Origin: Ramazzottius varieornatus
Lineage: Eukaryota > Tardigrada > Eutardigrada > Parachela > Ramazzottiidae
Direction: 5' to 3'
Assembly (NCBI GenBank): GCA_001949185.1
Contig: BDGG01000021.1
Span: 150,079 to 214,078 of the forward strand
Length of the DNA stretch: 64,000 nt
The notes beneath the pieces are model-generated. The model did no database searches, was not told the origin of the DNA, and was given only the letters and a program-made list of their open reading frames with translations. The translations under genes and the position numbers were made by a program. Each line of letters opens with the position of its first letter. The stretch's first letter is position 1. Of this stretch, positions 34,152 through 46,023 are shown piece after piece.

Positions 34152-36129
34152 TTACTGGATAAGGCTGGATGCTTCGTTCCCGAAAGGACCGAAAGTTTCG
34201 AACGCTACTGGACAGAACAGGTAGCGACCATCCGGATCGCGGTACTTGTGTCTCTTGAGCTCTTCCGCCTTGTTGGCGGCATAACCGAGCTGCCCCGCTG
34301 ATCCTCGCAGGTATGTTTCTTCAACAGTGTCCACACAGGTTACATCCAAGACAAGAGCCTTACCTTGTTGCCACGGGATGAGCGTCAGTCCGTCAGGTCG
34401 TTTCTGGTCGTCCCTGAGGATCCCGTTGGGCTCAAGAACGTTCGGGACTTTACAGCTGATGAGAGCACGGTGGAGGGAGTCATTCAGAGCGGGATGTCTA
34501 GAATGACGGCCGGCACTCAACTGACAAGACAAGCCGTGGCGCCCCAGCTCGTCGACAAGTTTTTTGCAACGACAAACATGGGGCTCACGGAGCCTAGCCC
34601 CAAGACGCAAACCAACTGAGATGCGAAACGAGTTGTCGTCCAGCAAATTACCTAAAACAGAAATGGGTAACGCATTAAGCCATGCTCCTGAGTCCTTGGC
34701 TGATACGGCAACTAGTCTGGTTCTTTCTGCTTGGGAACTGGCATCCAGAAGGGTTTGGTAGTGCTGGTCAACTATCAGGATGTCCCACGCCTTCTGCGTT
34801 GAACGGAGAGTAAGAATGGGAGGCTGTGAGATACTCTTTACCTGCCAGTGGCTTATCGCCGGCGATACTATACAATTCACGTCGACTTGAGGATAGATCT
34901 GTTTTATCAGATCGAATGCCGAGTGAACGGAAGCCAGAGAGGCCGGGAGAGCCAGTTGATCGACGCGTCTGGTTCCGAGAGCGCCCCTACTGACGGGAAG
35001 GCTTGACTGCCGCCAGACCATGTCGTCCATTGCGATGTTGGCGATTTTACCTGCACATTTCCGGATGGTCTCATCAAAAGCTTGAAGGGAAGGAAGGCAA
35101 CTGAAGGTCGGGCTGCAGCGAAGGATATACAATAACTTAGGTGGACTAAGACAGTTCTTCAACAGAAACAAAGCTTGGTGGGCCGAGATTTTTTCCAAGC
35201 GTGTAGTCATGAGCTCGGCTTGTCGAATCTTTTCCTCTAAGACCGGAGGGATCGCTTCGGGAAAAACTGGAGCTCCAAATAGCGTTATGGTCTCCGGAAA
35301 AATTACGCCAGGGCAGAGGAGCTTCATTTTCTGGCGTGTAACTTGCTGTTGGGTAAGAGTACCTCCCCAGACAACAAACTCACATTTGGACGTATTGAGC
35401 TCAAGGCCCAGAGAAGCGCCGATCTCCACAATGGTCTGGAAGTCCCTGCTTACCAGTTCGAAGTCTTCACCAAGCGTGGCATCGTCAAGATACCACACAT
35501 GGAAGGGCGACTGAAGCGACTTGGACAGGTTTCAGGTCAGAAGACAGAACAGCAATGGCCCTAGGGGGTCTCTTTGTTGAACCCCCGGGGCGGAAGGGAT
35601 GACGTGCTTGCCGTAGATGAGATTTGTTGGCGATCTGTACATCTAAAAAATAAAAGGGTAAACCTCGGGAAGGAACTTCTGGGCCTCGAGTAACCTGTCT
35701 CTGTGAACGGAATTGAATGCATTCCTGAAGTCGAGTTTTCGCATCAAGCCGACCAAGTCGGTAAGTGCTTGCGCCAGCTGTAGCGACATAGGATCCTTCA
35801 GACCCCCTAGCAGGTCTTTCAGGTGCTGAGGGTGAAAACCATCAGGACCCCCAGCTGAGTCACAGGGGAAACTGCTTACAGCAGACATTAGATCCTCCGT
35901 GGTGACTGGTGGCGAGGAAGGACCAAAGCACTCTTTCGAGGGGAAATGGGCATCTTGATGTTCGGGAGGATGCTTTTTCCGTAGCTCTTCCAGAGTCTCT
36001 GTTGACATAGGCACCGCTGATATCGCCACCGTTCAACTTCAGCTCCACTCTTCTCTTCATCTGCGAGTCTTCGTCGATCGATTTCTTCTGCCAGTGTTCC
36101 ACATTATTCTTCCTTACACACTCTCTCAC
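34152..36129 (-). pseudogene. Non-LTR retroelement copy: reverse transcriptase plus restriction-like endonuclease domain, frameshifted
   Basis: Reading leftward, 36129-35643 has GDISGA and CDSAGGPDGFHPQHLKDLL, then MRKLDFRNAFNSVHRDRLLE, which fits reverse transcriptase fingers and catalytic motif A. Then comes APGVQQRDPLGPLLFCL (motif B) near 35580. WYLDDATLG (the YxDD catalytic box) opens frame 35498-34152. That frame continues through the thumb and GNLLDDNSFRISVGLRLG to CRC...DELGRHGLSC, SAGRHSRHPALN, RPDGLTLIPW and LDVTCVDT. The order RT then C-terminal zinc/nuclease fits R2-superfamily non-LTR elements. Stops and frame changes at about 35500-35530 and 36000 break it. A shorter copy lies at 9649-10670. 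The family name is inference. Confidence 0.75.
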
Positions 36130-39100
36130 AATATCGAGGAGGGCGGAGGCTGCAGTTATTCTCGCGCCTCGTGGTATTCTTTTGATAGTCGGGACAGATC
36201 GTTTGACAGGATTGACGGATCGGTTGTCGTCGTCAGCTGCTGAGGACTGGCTAAGGATGACTGTTTGGTCACGTAGCTTGCTCTGGGCTTTTTGTCATGG
36301 CCTTTTTCCTCGATGGTTGGTTAGGAAACCCTCTGAGGCAGCTAAGAAACGCGTGCGTTTTCCCCGGAGTCATCTTCAGGAGGCTCAAAAGACATTCCAA
36401 ATGGATGAAGCGTTTCACAACAACGACCGAAACCACGTGACCAACCATGGATCAAATAACTGCTGAAAGTCACGCGGCACAGCATAACGCGATCAGCAAC
36501 CAAGCAATAATTGACTTACCTGAGCGCTCAAAGACGAGGGCACGAAGACTAGCATTACGACTCGCTTTGAAGTTCAGGAGACCCACTCTCCGAATCGGTC
36601 GAGGTATCCCAAGATACGCTGGTGATACCTGCCAAAGGTGTAGTTGTCGACTTTGGGGACAGTGACAACCACGGTCCTGACTTCACTCCAGTTGAATCCT
36701 TCAGGAAATCCTTCAGGAATCATATTATATCAACTCGCTGGGCGCTCCATATTGAAATTCTTAATCTGCGATTTCGGCTTCGGTTGATTGAAATAAGGCT
36801 TGATCTGTGCCAAGCGAAAGCGTGCGATTTTGCACATTGTGCTGTTGGTGTGGATCATAACGCATCACGCACCTGCACATCAAGTTATATTGATCGGCGT
36901 TCAGGGCGATGCATTGATTGTCAGTTTCGTTTGATTGGATAGTGCAGGTTCATGAGTCTGACGATCCACCTGCATACTCGCAATGCTCATTGCTAAATGC
37001 GAGGCTGTCTGCTTTCCAGGTTTTGTTTTGCGCTTTCAAACGCTCTGTGTGTCGTTCTCTTGCAGTATAGTATGAGGATAAAACGGGTGCGAACACGCTA
37101 AGGTGGTATTTGCTTGTCGTGCCCCATCATAACATACCGTAGACGACACGCACAGCTCTACAGGGATGGGCGGATTAGTGCACCCGACGGATCCAATCAG
37201 CAACTCTGGAGACCTCTGGTGCCGCACAGCCTTGTGAGAGATTTCCCAAAAATGTAATACCGTTTCACCCGTTCGAGCAATCAATGCTGCGGGACTATGC
37301 ATGGACTCTGACGTCGATCAATATTTTCATATGAAAAATACCATTCCGAATGTCGTTCGAACACCAGGTCTCTTGTTTACTAAAGGTAGAATTCGCGCAC
37401 TGATGATAAAATTGCCCGTTGTACCGGTCCTGGACGGGTCGTAGGTTGCAATTCCGTGATTTTCGATATTAGGCTGAATAAATCATCCGTCCACCGCTGA
37501 AACGCACATGAATAATATTCTTCACGACAGGCCGTAAAACTTCGTTGTAGAGCACGGAATCTGGCCGCATGCGCTGTACTGCACTGCAGGTGTGCTGTGC
37601 TGCAGCACAGCTGCAGCGCGTGAACTGACGAAATTTGTGCGGCACAGCACAGCATACAGCAGAACATAGACTACCGCGCAGTTGCCCCTACGGAAACCTA
37701 ACAAGAATTACAGTTTTTGGGCATTCGAACGTCAGCCGTCTCAGCTTTGCCGTACTTTAGGGCAACGTTCTCCAGGTTGACTATCGATTCCGCTGACTGA
37801 ATCACAAACCACGTCAATACATCGGCGTTCCGCACAGTTCCACCAGGTCAACGTGCATCTGCAGCACAGCTGCTTAGCCACTGGGTATGAAAGTTGTGCA
37901 GCACAGTACAGCGTACAGCGCCCTGGAAATGTACGCAGCACAGTCACAGCGTACTTTTGGACCTGCGGCCCAGTGCTCTACGCCGTTGATCTTGTTGATC
38001 TTGAAGGTGGATTACGAAGTTTCGCATTCAAGATAAGCAGTCTCGAGTAGCTTATCTTGAGAGCGAAAACGGATTATTCTCTACACACTTGACTCATTCC
38101 ACAGCTGCTGATCTCTATCTGCACAGTGCTTGACGTTGCGAGATACCGTTTCACGTATGGGCTTCTTGATACCTATTTGTGTCGGGGATATCGACAGACA
38201 GACAACCATGAATTTCAGCCTAGTCAGGAGGTAGTTTGCCTACAAACCTACCCCGCATAACGCGCTTTTTCGCTCCCGTTTCCGAGACTTTCGAAAAACG
38301 TAATTTTCCTCACTCACGACTAATTTTTTTTGATTAAGCAAACTCAAATTTTAAATCAACCGTTAGCGACATAAACAGCTCGTCGTGAGGACTATTGTGC
38401 ACATCGTGCCGTCGTTAGACACTGACTTGTCGTGCCATATCATGTCATATGTCATGTCGACGCTCCGGGAACACGCTCGCATTGGGGCCCTACGGCCTAC
38501 GCAGGTCTTGAGGATTTATCTCGGTGATAGTGAGGAATCTGAGCATTTAGAGAAGCTCGGCCGGAAGTTTGGGTATGGATAAAGTTGTCGGTGTTGATGG
38601 CCAGTGGCGTGCCACATGTCCTGCCTCCTTTCTCGTATTATCCCGACTTCTGAAGAGAATGCCATACAGTTGTTTGAAATAATTTGTTAATTCACTCATC
38701 TTCCGCATTACCCATGTCGATTTCGTCGTTTACTTACCAGTTACTGACTGCACGGGAATTTCTTATAACTTTTAGCAGAAGCGCTAAGCGCTAACCAAAA
38801 GGGAACTAAATACAACAAGGCGAGCAGACCTAAAGAAACAAGATTGTATAAGAGATGGGAGACGTAAGGTAAGAGATAAAACCGATCAATTATCCAAAAA
38901 GTTTGGCCAGTGAAGGTCTCCCATTTTCCAAAATCACAAATTAAAAGTACCAAAAAGAACACCATCGAATGTGCTATCCCACCGTGTTATTTTTAACTTG
39001 ACTCAATAGCGGCGGCGAAAAGAAGGACGGCCAAATCTGGTGCGCGGCCCGTTGGTAATTCTGCCGCCAAAGGCGCCTCTCTGTTGATTCTGACCACAGA

Positions 39101-39332
39101 AGAAAAGCCTGGTCGAAAGTACGGCCGCCGTTAGAGAAGCCTCTTCCCCGAGAGGCAAAGCTTCTTGGAGGTCGACGAGTCCCCGGCTTCCACAAAAAGT
39201 TCGACTTGCAATAAGAAAGGCCCTTCTAACATTTGGTGATACAGTATAGTGAGCGGGGCATCCTACTCTTCTCACCTTAAGCCGAAAGGATCAGGTCGAT
39301 GGTTATCGGCCTCTGTATTTCATCCCGCCTCG
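36130..39332. other. Intergenic; GCAGCACAGC-rich stretch; region after the TAF1C-like stop
   Basis: No gene is supported. At 37560-37960 the word CAGCACAGC or CAGCACAG(TAC) recurs, including the perfect 18-bp palindrome GCTGTGCTGCAGCACAGC at 37594-37611. The segment 39003-39250, just past the stop of the next gene, has Arg/Gly-rich frames in two registers and may be its 3' untranslated region or a missed exon. Confidence 0.4.
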
Positions 39333-42300
39333 TCATCCGAAGACTGACTGGAGCTTGCCGTGGGTTGAAGGCGGCTGTAGTAGATTGCGCGGAATGTCCT
39401 GCTGGTAGCACTCGGTCATGAGGCGATGAAGGAGGCGGTTGTAGCGCGCCATCTCCTTCAGCTTGACATCCCTTTGCAACTCTTCGGGAAGCGACACCGC
39501 TGCTTGGCTCGTATTCTTGCGGTAGTAGCAAAAGCGGTTGGGTCCCGTCGAGACGACAGGTCGCTCGTCGTAAACGGGCAGATGGCAACGCGGACAGACC
39601 ATAACGGTCGCCCCCATTTCCTTCTTGATCTCTGCTATATCCTACCGATACAAATAGAACAGCAAACTCAAACTGACTAAATCGAATTCAATCAATGATG
39701 AAGAAACGGGAGCTCGGCAGACACACTCGACAAGATCGTTTTTCCCAAGTGACGCACGTCAGCGGTGTTACTAGCTGCAAGCGTGCGTCACTTGCAGAAA
39801 CCTTTGTCCATCTTGGTGCAGGTTTTCATGTTTTAAGGCATACCGCGTTCCGAGGAAGGTTGTCACAAAGTGGACAGTCTGGGTGGCTAGCTTGAAGAAG
39901 CGCCAGTGAGCTGTAGTGCAGGTGAGCCAGCAATTCCTGGGTCAGATCGCAGCTGCCGTCGGGGTAGAAGGCTTGTTCGTTCTGGTGCGAAGTAGCGTCG
40001 TCGACACTGACACTGCCCTTCAACCACTTACGGAGGTGCGCTCCTTCCATCTCGTTCATGGTACATTCGGAGTGAACGGCCGAGAAAGCCGCGTTGCCCG
40101 AACCACCCGCCGTCTCTTTCTCTTCAGATGCTTCTCTGGTGGCGAAGGACTGCAGAAAGATATCGCCCAAGGAAGTGACAGTGACACAGCTGAAGCCACG
40201 TCCGCTAGGATGCTGCAGGAGTTCCAGGCCGGTAGTGGGCTTTTGTAGCCGATGTTTTACTGCACTCTCCATCGGCAGGTCCTGCTCACATAAGAAAAGT
40301 TGAGCAATGAGCAAAGAAAACAGAACAAGACCGTTTCTCCCGAAGTGAGTGGCGCACCCTTCCGGTTTACCGTACAGGAAACGTGCGCCACTTAGGACAT
40401 GAATTGCCGGAGTCCGTTCGTTAAGCTGCCAAAGGCTGTCGTTCGGTACTTCATTGATTTTTCATCATATTTGCTTTGAAGTGGATCATTACCGCAAGAG
40501 CGCACTGGGCGGAAAGCTGGCGAGGTGCAGCAGAAAGGAATGGTAGGCTGAGCATGTGGGGAGGAAGACGGACATGGTCCGAGTGTCTGCCGCCAGCCAT
40601 TTTCATCTGGTGAACCATCACTTCCTGCGACATCTGGCTGGCACTGCAGCTGACATCACCATGGCCCCCTCTTGGACTACCCCGAAGACCTTTGAGGTAG
40701 GCCAGCGTGGTCGTGGCCTGTGACGGGTAGCGAATGATTGGCTGAGCTGCAAAACGCTCTTCCATCGCCAATGTCTCTTTGCCCAACAGGACAACGTGAA
40801 ACTGCGGTAAGGAAGGGAAGATATCAGCAGCCACGATGTTGTCGGCCACGTCCGTGTAAAACTCGGATTTCTTGATCAACTACAAAGAAAATTAAGATCA
40901 ATTATATTAAACCCCCTGTTCGTGGACTCGACAAAATCGTTTTTCCAAGTGGAGCACGCCGCTCCTTAACAGCGGAACATGCGCCACCTGGAAAAACGAT
41001 TTGGTCGAGTTCCGCATTTCTGTCATTACACAATATACATCCAGGGTGGTTTTCAGCGTACTTGTAATTTACACTTGAGGAGGCTGCTTCCTAAGTCGAA
41101 TAGTTGGACAGCCGCGGGAGTGGCCAGACCAAGGAGCCTGGGTGTCGCTGCAAAGTAGCAGCCGGTCCAGGTATGGACGGCCGACGTTTTGAAGTCGTGT
41201 GAGGCGATACTGAAAGCATGCAGCTTTGTCTGATGGGCAACGGAGTACAGGGATACTTGACCGGTCTGCGTAGCCACCACCAACTCTGAAGGCACATATG
41301 GGCTGAAGACTGCATGAGTGTAGTAGTGAGGTTCGAGAGGTCGGCGCGGAAGTTGGTCGTTGTCGATGGAGCAGACCGGCTGGAACAACAGCTCGCCTTC
41401 ATTGGACAGGGAAGGTTGGTAGATCTGGCACTTTCGGGCCTGCCGCCACAAAACCAGTGGTTCTTCGGAGGGGATATTCTGTACGTCGATCTGCAAAAAG
41501 AATTGTCAAATAGTAAAGACATAATATGGCAAGTCAGCGCACAAACACAACATTTTCGCAAGTGGCACAGTTTCTCGGCGGAATAAGCTGAAAGCGTGCG
41601 CCACTTGAGCAAGACCGATTTTGTCGAGTTGTACTGCCGGCGTCTGATACACGGATGGAAGAATTTTACCAACCTGGAGAATGGGATGATTGACTTCAAG
41701 CTATACTTGGCCTCTTTTATTCGCAGTAACGCACCGGAAAGAATCCGAATCTCGGAAGAAGAAAGGTGTAGCTTGGAGGGATGTCTATTGCCGGAAGGAG
41801 CCCCCAGCTGTATGGAGCAGAAAGTGTCGGTCTTCAGCGCAGGTCAAGTGTGCCAGGTTCCCGCCAGAGTACCACCAGTTGATGGAGGAGTTGAGCGGCG
41901 GCAGCGTCTCGACGCCGGCAGCTGCCCGTGTGGACAGGTAGGTGCCTCGGATCTTGTCCTGGTCCTTGCGTAGTGGCTTGATGTACTTGAAGTTGGGCAA
42001 GTGGGCCAGCTCGTCAAAGGGAAGACTGGAGTCCACTTCCACCACCGGCTCACTGCGGAACGTCGCTTTCTTCACAGGGGAAGGCGGAAGAACGATGCGC
42101 TCTTCTTCCATCAGCTCACTGCAACACACAAGAACGCTAGCACTGCAACTGCACGATATGACTGCGCAATTGGTCAGACTGAGATCCGTAATTAGAGGAC
42201 ACCGCATCCCTAGCCCATGACGTCACTTCTCGGAACTATCCAGCACTGAGGCAGTGGAAACGTCATGCTTCAAGCATGCCTGACATTCAACAAGTGTCTT

Positions 42301-43018
42301 CCTATAGGCTTAAGGAACTTCATGAGTCAAAGTCCTTCTACTTTACTTACTCATCCGACTGGTTCGAGGTGGGCTCCTGGAGTCTGAAGATTATATCCTT
42401 AATATCTTCTTCTTCGCTGCTTTCAAAAGACTCCGATGTTGCGGATGTTGACTCTCCATCGACATGTTCTTCGTCTGAATTTCCGTAATCTTCCGCCACA
42501 TCCTGGTCTTCTCCGGCCTCCGTGTCGGCATTGTCGTCCTCATCTAACGCCGACTGGAGTGATGTGGAGGCTTTCCTCTTTCCAGGGAGAGCTGCGTTGC
42601 GCTTTGAGGGCAGGCGTTTCTTGGTGAAGCCTTGGAGCCATTCTTGGGTTTGGACCGCCAGTGGGATGACGCTGCAGTGATCCTGTAGCGTCGCTAGGTG
42701 ATTGGGTCGACCGAAGGGTAAGCAAGTGCTGACAGGATAGAGGATGCTTCCGGACTCACCTTGCGTCAGGCTATATTTTAGGACGAGTGAGTCGGGCTGG
42801 AAGATGTCGGGCAGGAAAGCGTCGCGACCAACGGGAAACATGTACGGCTTGTTGGCATCGTGCAAGATGACTTGAGCAGCGCCTTGTGGCCTTTGGCACT
42901 TTTCCAGGTCGGCTGCACTCTTACCCTTGGCCTTGCTCCGAGGCGACTGCTTCGAACGAGGACACAGGACCTCGCTAAACTGGACACTAGGAATATTCAT
43001 CTTTCCCTCTGTGTGCAA
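39333..43018 (-). CDS. Possible RNA polymerase I factor TAF1C-like protein with C-terminal CxxC pairs
   Basis: Exons lie at about 43018-42351, 42117-41840, 41740-41665, 41492-41062, 40879-40451, 40277-39847 and 39660-39333; joins in the middle are not all certain. The N-terminal exon has a basic patch (RSKQSPRSKAKGKS) and a strongly acidic end (SFESSEEEDIKDII). The centre reads like beta-propeller strands: HAVFSPYVPSELVVATQTGQ, VSLYSV, LLGLATPAAVQLFDLGSS, FSCVTVTSLGDIFLQSF. The order resembles TAF1C, which binds TBP in the Pol I selectivity factor SL1. At the C-terminus CPLC and CPRC fall either side of the last intron and would form a C4 zinc site, not usual in TAF1C. Four introns carry palindromes. 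The gene is head-to-head with DCAF6. The assignment is tentative. Confidence 0.4.
39725..39806. repeat. Intronic palindrome, GTGGCGCAC family (TAF1C-like gene, last intron)
   Basis: Arms CTCGACAAGATCGTTTTTCC then CAAGTGACGCACG, and GCGTGCGTCACTTGCAG. Here the core varies to GTGACGCAC in both arms, a compensatory change that keeps pairing. Confidence 0.75.
40323..40397. repeat. Intronic palindrome, GTGGCGCAC family (TAF1C-like gene)
   Basis: Arms CAAGACCGTTTCTCCCGAAG then TGAGTGGCGCACCC, and ACGTGCGCCACTTAGG. Intron 40278-40450. Confidence 0.65.
40925..41012. repeat. Intronic palindrome, GTGGCGCAC family, best preserved copy (TAF1C-like gene)
   Basis: Nearly full-length arms: GACTCGACAAAATCGTTTTT then CCAAGTGGAGCACG on the left, and CATGCGCCACCTGG then AAAAACGATTTGGTCGAGTT on the right. 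The arms are about 34 bases with a loop of about 20. It occupies half of the intron 40880-41061. Confidence 0.8.
41548..41632. repeat. Intronic palindrome, GTGGCGCAC family (TAF1C-like gene)
   Basis: Arms TTTTCGCAAGTGGCACAG and AGCGTGCGCCACTTGAGCAA, then GACCGATTTTGTCGAGTT. It lies in the intron upstream of the exon at 41492-41062. Confidence 0.7.
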
Positions 43019-43531
43019 GAATTTCTGAATTCTGAGTCGCCAGTCGCCAGACGGCCATGACGCTCGCTAGAGTGATATAAGACATTACACATTACATGGC
43101 GTTTTTTGTTGTCACCCACTCACCAATCAGCTGATTCTGTCATGTCATGCACGTTACTACAGTGGTTGGCTAGTTCTTGTCTCTTGTGCCTTATCACTTT
43201 CGTCGTGCTGTTCAAGCTCGAGCCTCGAGGCTCCTTTGTGTCCTCTTTGGGAAGCTTCTTTGGGACGTGTTATTCTACACTTGCAGGACATGGAATAAGG
43301 CAACCGAGAGCTAGCTCTACGCTGAACGGATGATGAGGTAGTAATGCGTAAGTGACTGAGGAGAGCTGTTTACCAAAAAGGTAAGTTTCTTGGTGTTTAT
43401 CCGAGTTTTATTTATAGTATGTGGCTCTTGTAATGGAGACTTGGGGGCTGACTATGACCCTATGAGCTAGGCAAGTGATGAGATGCTGATTTGTGTTTAC
43501 AGGGAGTTTGGCAGTAGGAGCGGCGTGGACG
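43019..43531. promoter_or_regulatory. Divergent intergenic region, TAF1C-like / DCAF6
   Basis: These 513 bases separate two start codons on opposite strands. An AG at 43501, just after TTTAC, suggests a 5' untranslated exon of DCAF6 upstream. No TATA box or repeat is convincing. Confidence 0.4.
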
Positions 43532-45758
43532 ATGGAGGAGCCGTCTTTCCTGACGTCCTACAGACGCACCAAGAATGAAGCGCCACCCTACTTTGTGAAC
43601 CGTCTGCCCATACAATGTCGGTACGAATACCAGATGCCACGAGATGTCTTGCAGAAAGAGTTACGGAAGAGCTTGGAGCTGATACAGAGGATGGCAATCA
43701 GCGACAGTCTGTCATCACATACAGGCTGTGTCAATACCTTGGACTGGCATGAAGATGGGCGACATTTACTATCGGGCTCTGATGATCATAGCTTGATCAT
43801 CTGGGACACCATACAGCAGGGAGCTGCGGCACCCTTCACGATCAAGACGGAGCATCAGGGCAACATCTTCAGTGCCAAGTTCCTCCATCAACCAGATGCC
43901 TTTGTCTCCGCCTCCGGTGACGGGCTGGTCATTCGGGCGCAGTTGGCCGAAGGACTGGTTCAGCAGCGACCTTTCAAGTAAGCAGGGCTGCTCAACATGA
44001 CGACGTACAAATTACCATCTTTTTGCCTGTCCTGTCTTGTGTATAGGTGCCATACGGGAACAACATACCGAGTGTTGCCACTGGTGGATGATGCGGCCTC
44101 TTTCATTTCATGTAGCGAAGACTCGACGGTGCGTTTGTTCGATGTCCGCCAAGAGTACTCCAACTGCAAAGAACGACCTGGTTGGTCATGTTTCTATCCC
44201 CCACCCTACCGTTCATACGTGAAGTGGGTAAAGCGAGTGAAGGGGATTTCTTTCTGTAGGTTGTCCACACTCGCTGCTGGTGAACATGGAGAAGGCCGTC
44301 TCAGCCATGGCGCTGAACCCAGCCCGGCCATTCGACCTGGCCATCGGCTGCTCCGACAGCACCATCACGCTGTACGATCGACGCAAAATGGACAAGGCCC
44401 TCAACCGCATTAGACTGCAGACCGTCAAGAATATGCCGCGACGCATTACGTCCCTGCAGTACGATAGGAGGGGCAGCCAGCTGCTGGCTAATGTTCTAGC
44501 CGAGAAGATCCAGTTGCTGGACCTGCGAGTAGGCCAGCAGCTGGAGATGGGGACGGCCAAGAAGCTGCAGGACGCTAAAGAACTGTAAGTAAAGGCAGCA
44601 GTTGCCGCAGTAAGATTGACAGCTCTTCAGGTTTAGCTGCTTTTCAGACTTCCCTCCGATGCCATGCCCATCAAGCGCCTGCGACTTCGCGGTGACTGGT
44701 CCGATACAGGTAAGAGGCGAGTGTAGTTGGCCCACTGCATAAGCTGATGACGGTAGAGTGTGGGAGCAGGTCCGCAGTCGCGACCGGGGCAGAGGCCAGC
44801 TGCAGCCAACGCTGCGGCGCCCAGCAGTTCGTCCCGTTTCATGGTGGAGATTTCCGACCTGATGACAACATGGATGCGCAACCAGATGACGGTCAGCCAG
44901 CCGCCCGCTGTCGCTCCCACTCCTTCCCCTGCCGCTGCACCTGCTGTCGTCGCACCAAGGCGAACGCCGCTGGTACCCACCACTGACCGATCGGGCCACG
45001 GTATGTCATGCCCAGGGCGCGTTAAAGACAATAGCGCTTGTCACAATATCGCTCTGTTTTATGTCAGGTGGACGCAACGATAGCGCTATTGAAGATTTGC
45101 TAGCTTCGACACACGCTGCCGCTGCACAGCAGAAGGCGCCGGAGAATATGGTCTCCCTCAAGCCACTTGTGCAATACTCTGGTCATCGTTCATCCAGAAC
45201 CATGATCAAGGAAGCCTGCTTCTGGGATGACGGCTACATTATGAGTGGCTCAGATTGTGGCCGAATTTTCATCTGGCACCGAGCAAGTGGCAGGTTGGTC
45301 CGCCTCCCCTTCTTCGGCTTTAGCCTGTAATTTCCGTGGTTGTCACAGGTTGCTCAATGTGAAGGAAGGCGACGCGCACGTGGTCAACTGTCTGCAACCA
45401 CATCCCTTTGACTTTCTTCTAGCCACCAGCGGCATCGACTACGATGTCAAGCTGTGGAGACCCATCTTGGAAGAAGCGGACTTTGATGAAGATGCGGCCC
45501 AGAGCATCGTCGATGTCAACAACCAAATGCTGGAGGAAACTCGAGACACGGTTTGTAGTGCCCAGTACTTTGGCCTATAACTGCAGATACTCCGTCCTTT
45601 ATCATAGCGCGCTACCTCCATTGCAGGTGACAGTGCCGGCTTTGGCGGTTGTACAAATACTCCGGCAGATGGCGGCCAGGAGGAACCAGCAAGCTCAGCC
45701 AACTGTCAACCCTGCCCAAGCCGAAGCGGAAAGCTCAGATAGTCAGGAGGAACTTTGA
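43532..45758 (+). CDS. DCAF6: DDB1- and CUL4-associated factor 6 (585 aa)
   Basis: Eight exons join in frame: 43532-43977, 44047-44180, 44260-44584, 44648-44709, 44770-45000, 45068-45293, 45349-45550 and 45627-45758 (1758 nt). WD40 repeats fill residues about 45-290, with [58 protein letters not shown] and [17 protein letters not shown]. Then [18 protein letters not shown] marks the DCAF6 junction. A low-complexity Pro/Ala linker replaces the long acidic linker of vertebrates. The C-terminal blades carry [50 protein letters not shown] and [13 protein letters not shown], all diagnostic. The protein is a substrate receptor of CUL4-DDB1 ubiquitin ligase and, in mammals, a nuclear receptor coactivator. 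The family is usually about 860 aa in vertebrates, so the linker is shorter here. The identification is firm. Confidence 0.95.
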
Positions 45759-45936
45759 CTATAACCTCGGCTTTGTACAAACGGCCGACTATTCATTTGA
45801 GGTTATTGTATTCAGTATGGTGTACTTCCGGTGCTGATTTGTCTCTTGTGATGAGAGTTTGAATTTTCTATGAATGTACATTTGCTTACTCCACTACAGA
45901 CCTTAGTCCTCGTCTTCAGTGTCGGGAAGACTCACC

Positions 45937-46023
45937 TTTTATAGATTACCAACTAATCATAAATTTTCACATTTTACAGATTACATTTTACATTTTATAG
46001 ATTACCAACTAATCATAAATTTT
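45937..46023. repeat. Direct repeat, 56-bp period, AT-rich
   Basis: TTTTATAGATTACCAACTAA, continuing TCATAAATTTT, occurs at 45937-45967 and again at 45993-46023. The spacer contains TTACATTTTACATTTTA, words also found in the foldback element at 61.1-61.6 kb. Confidence 0.6.
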
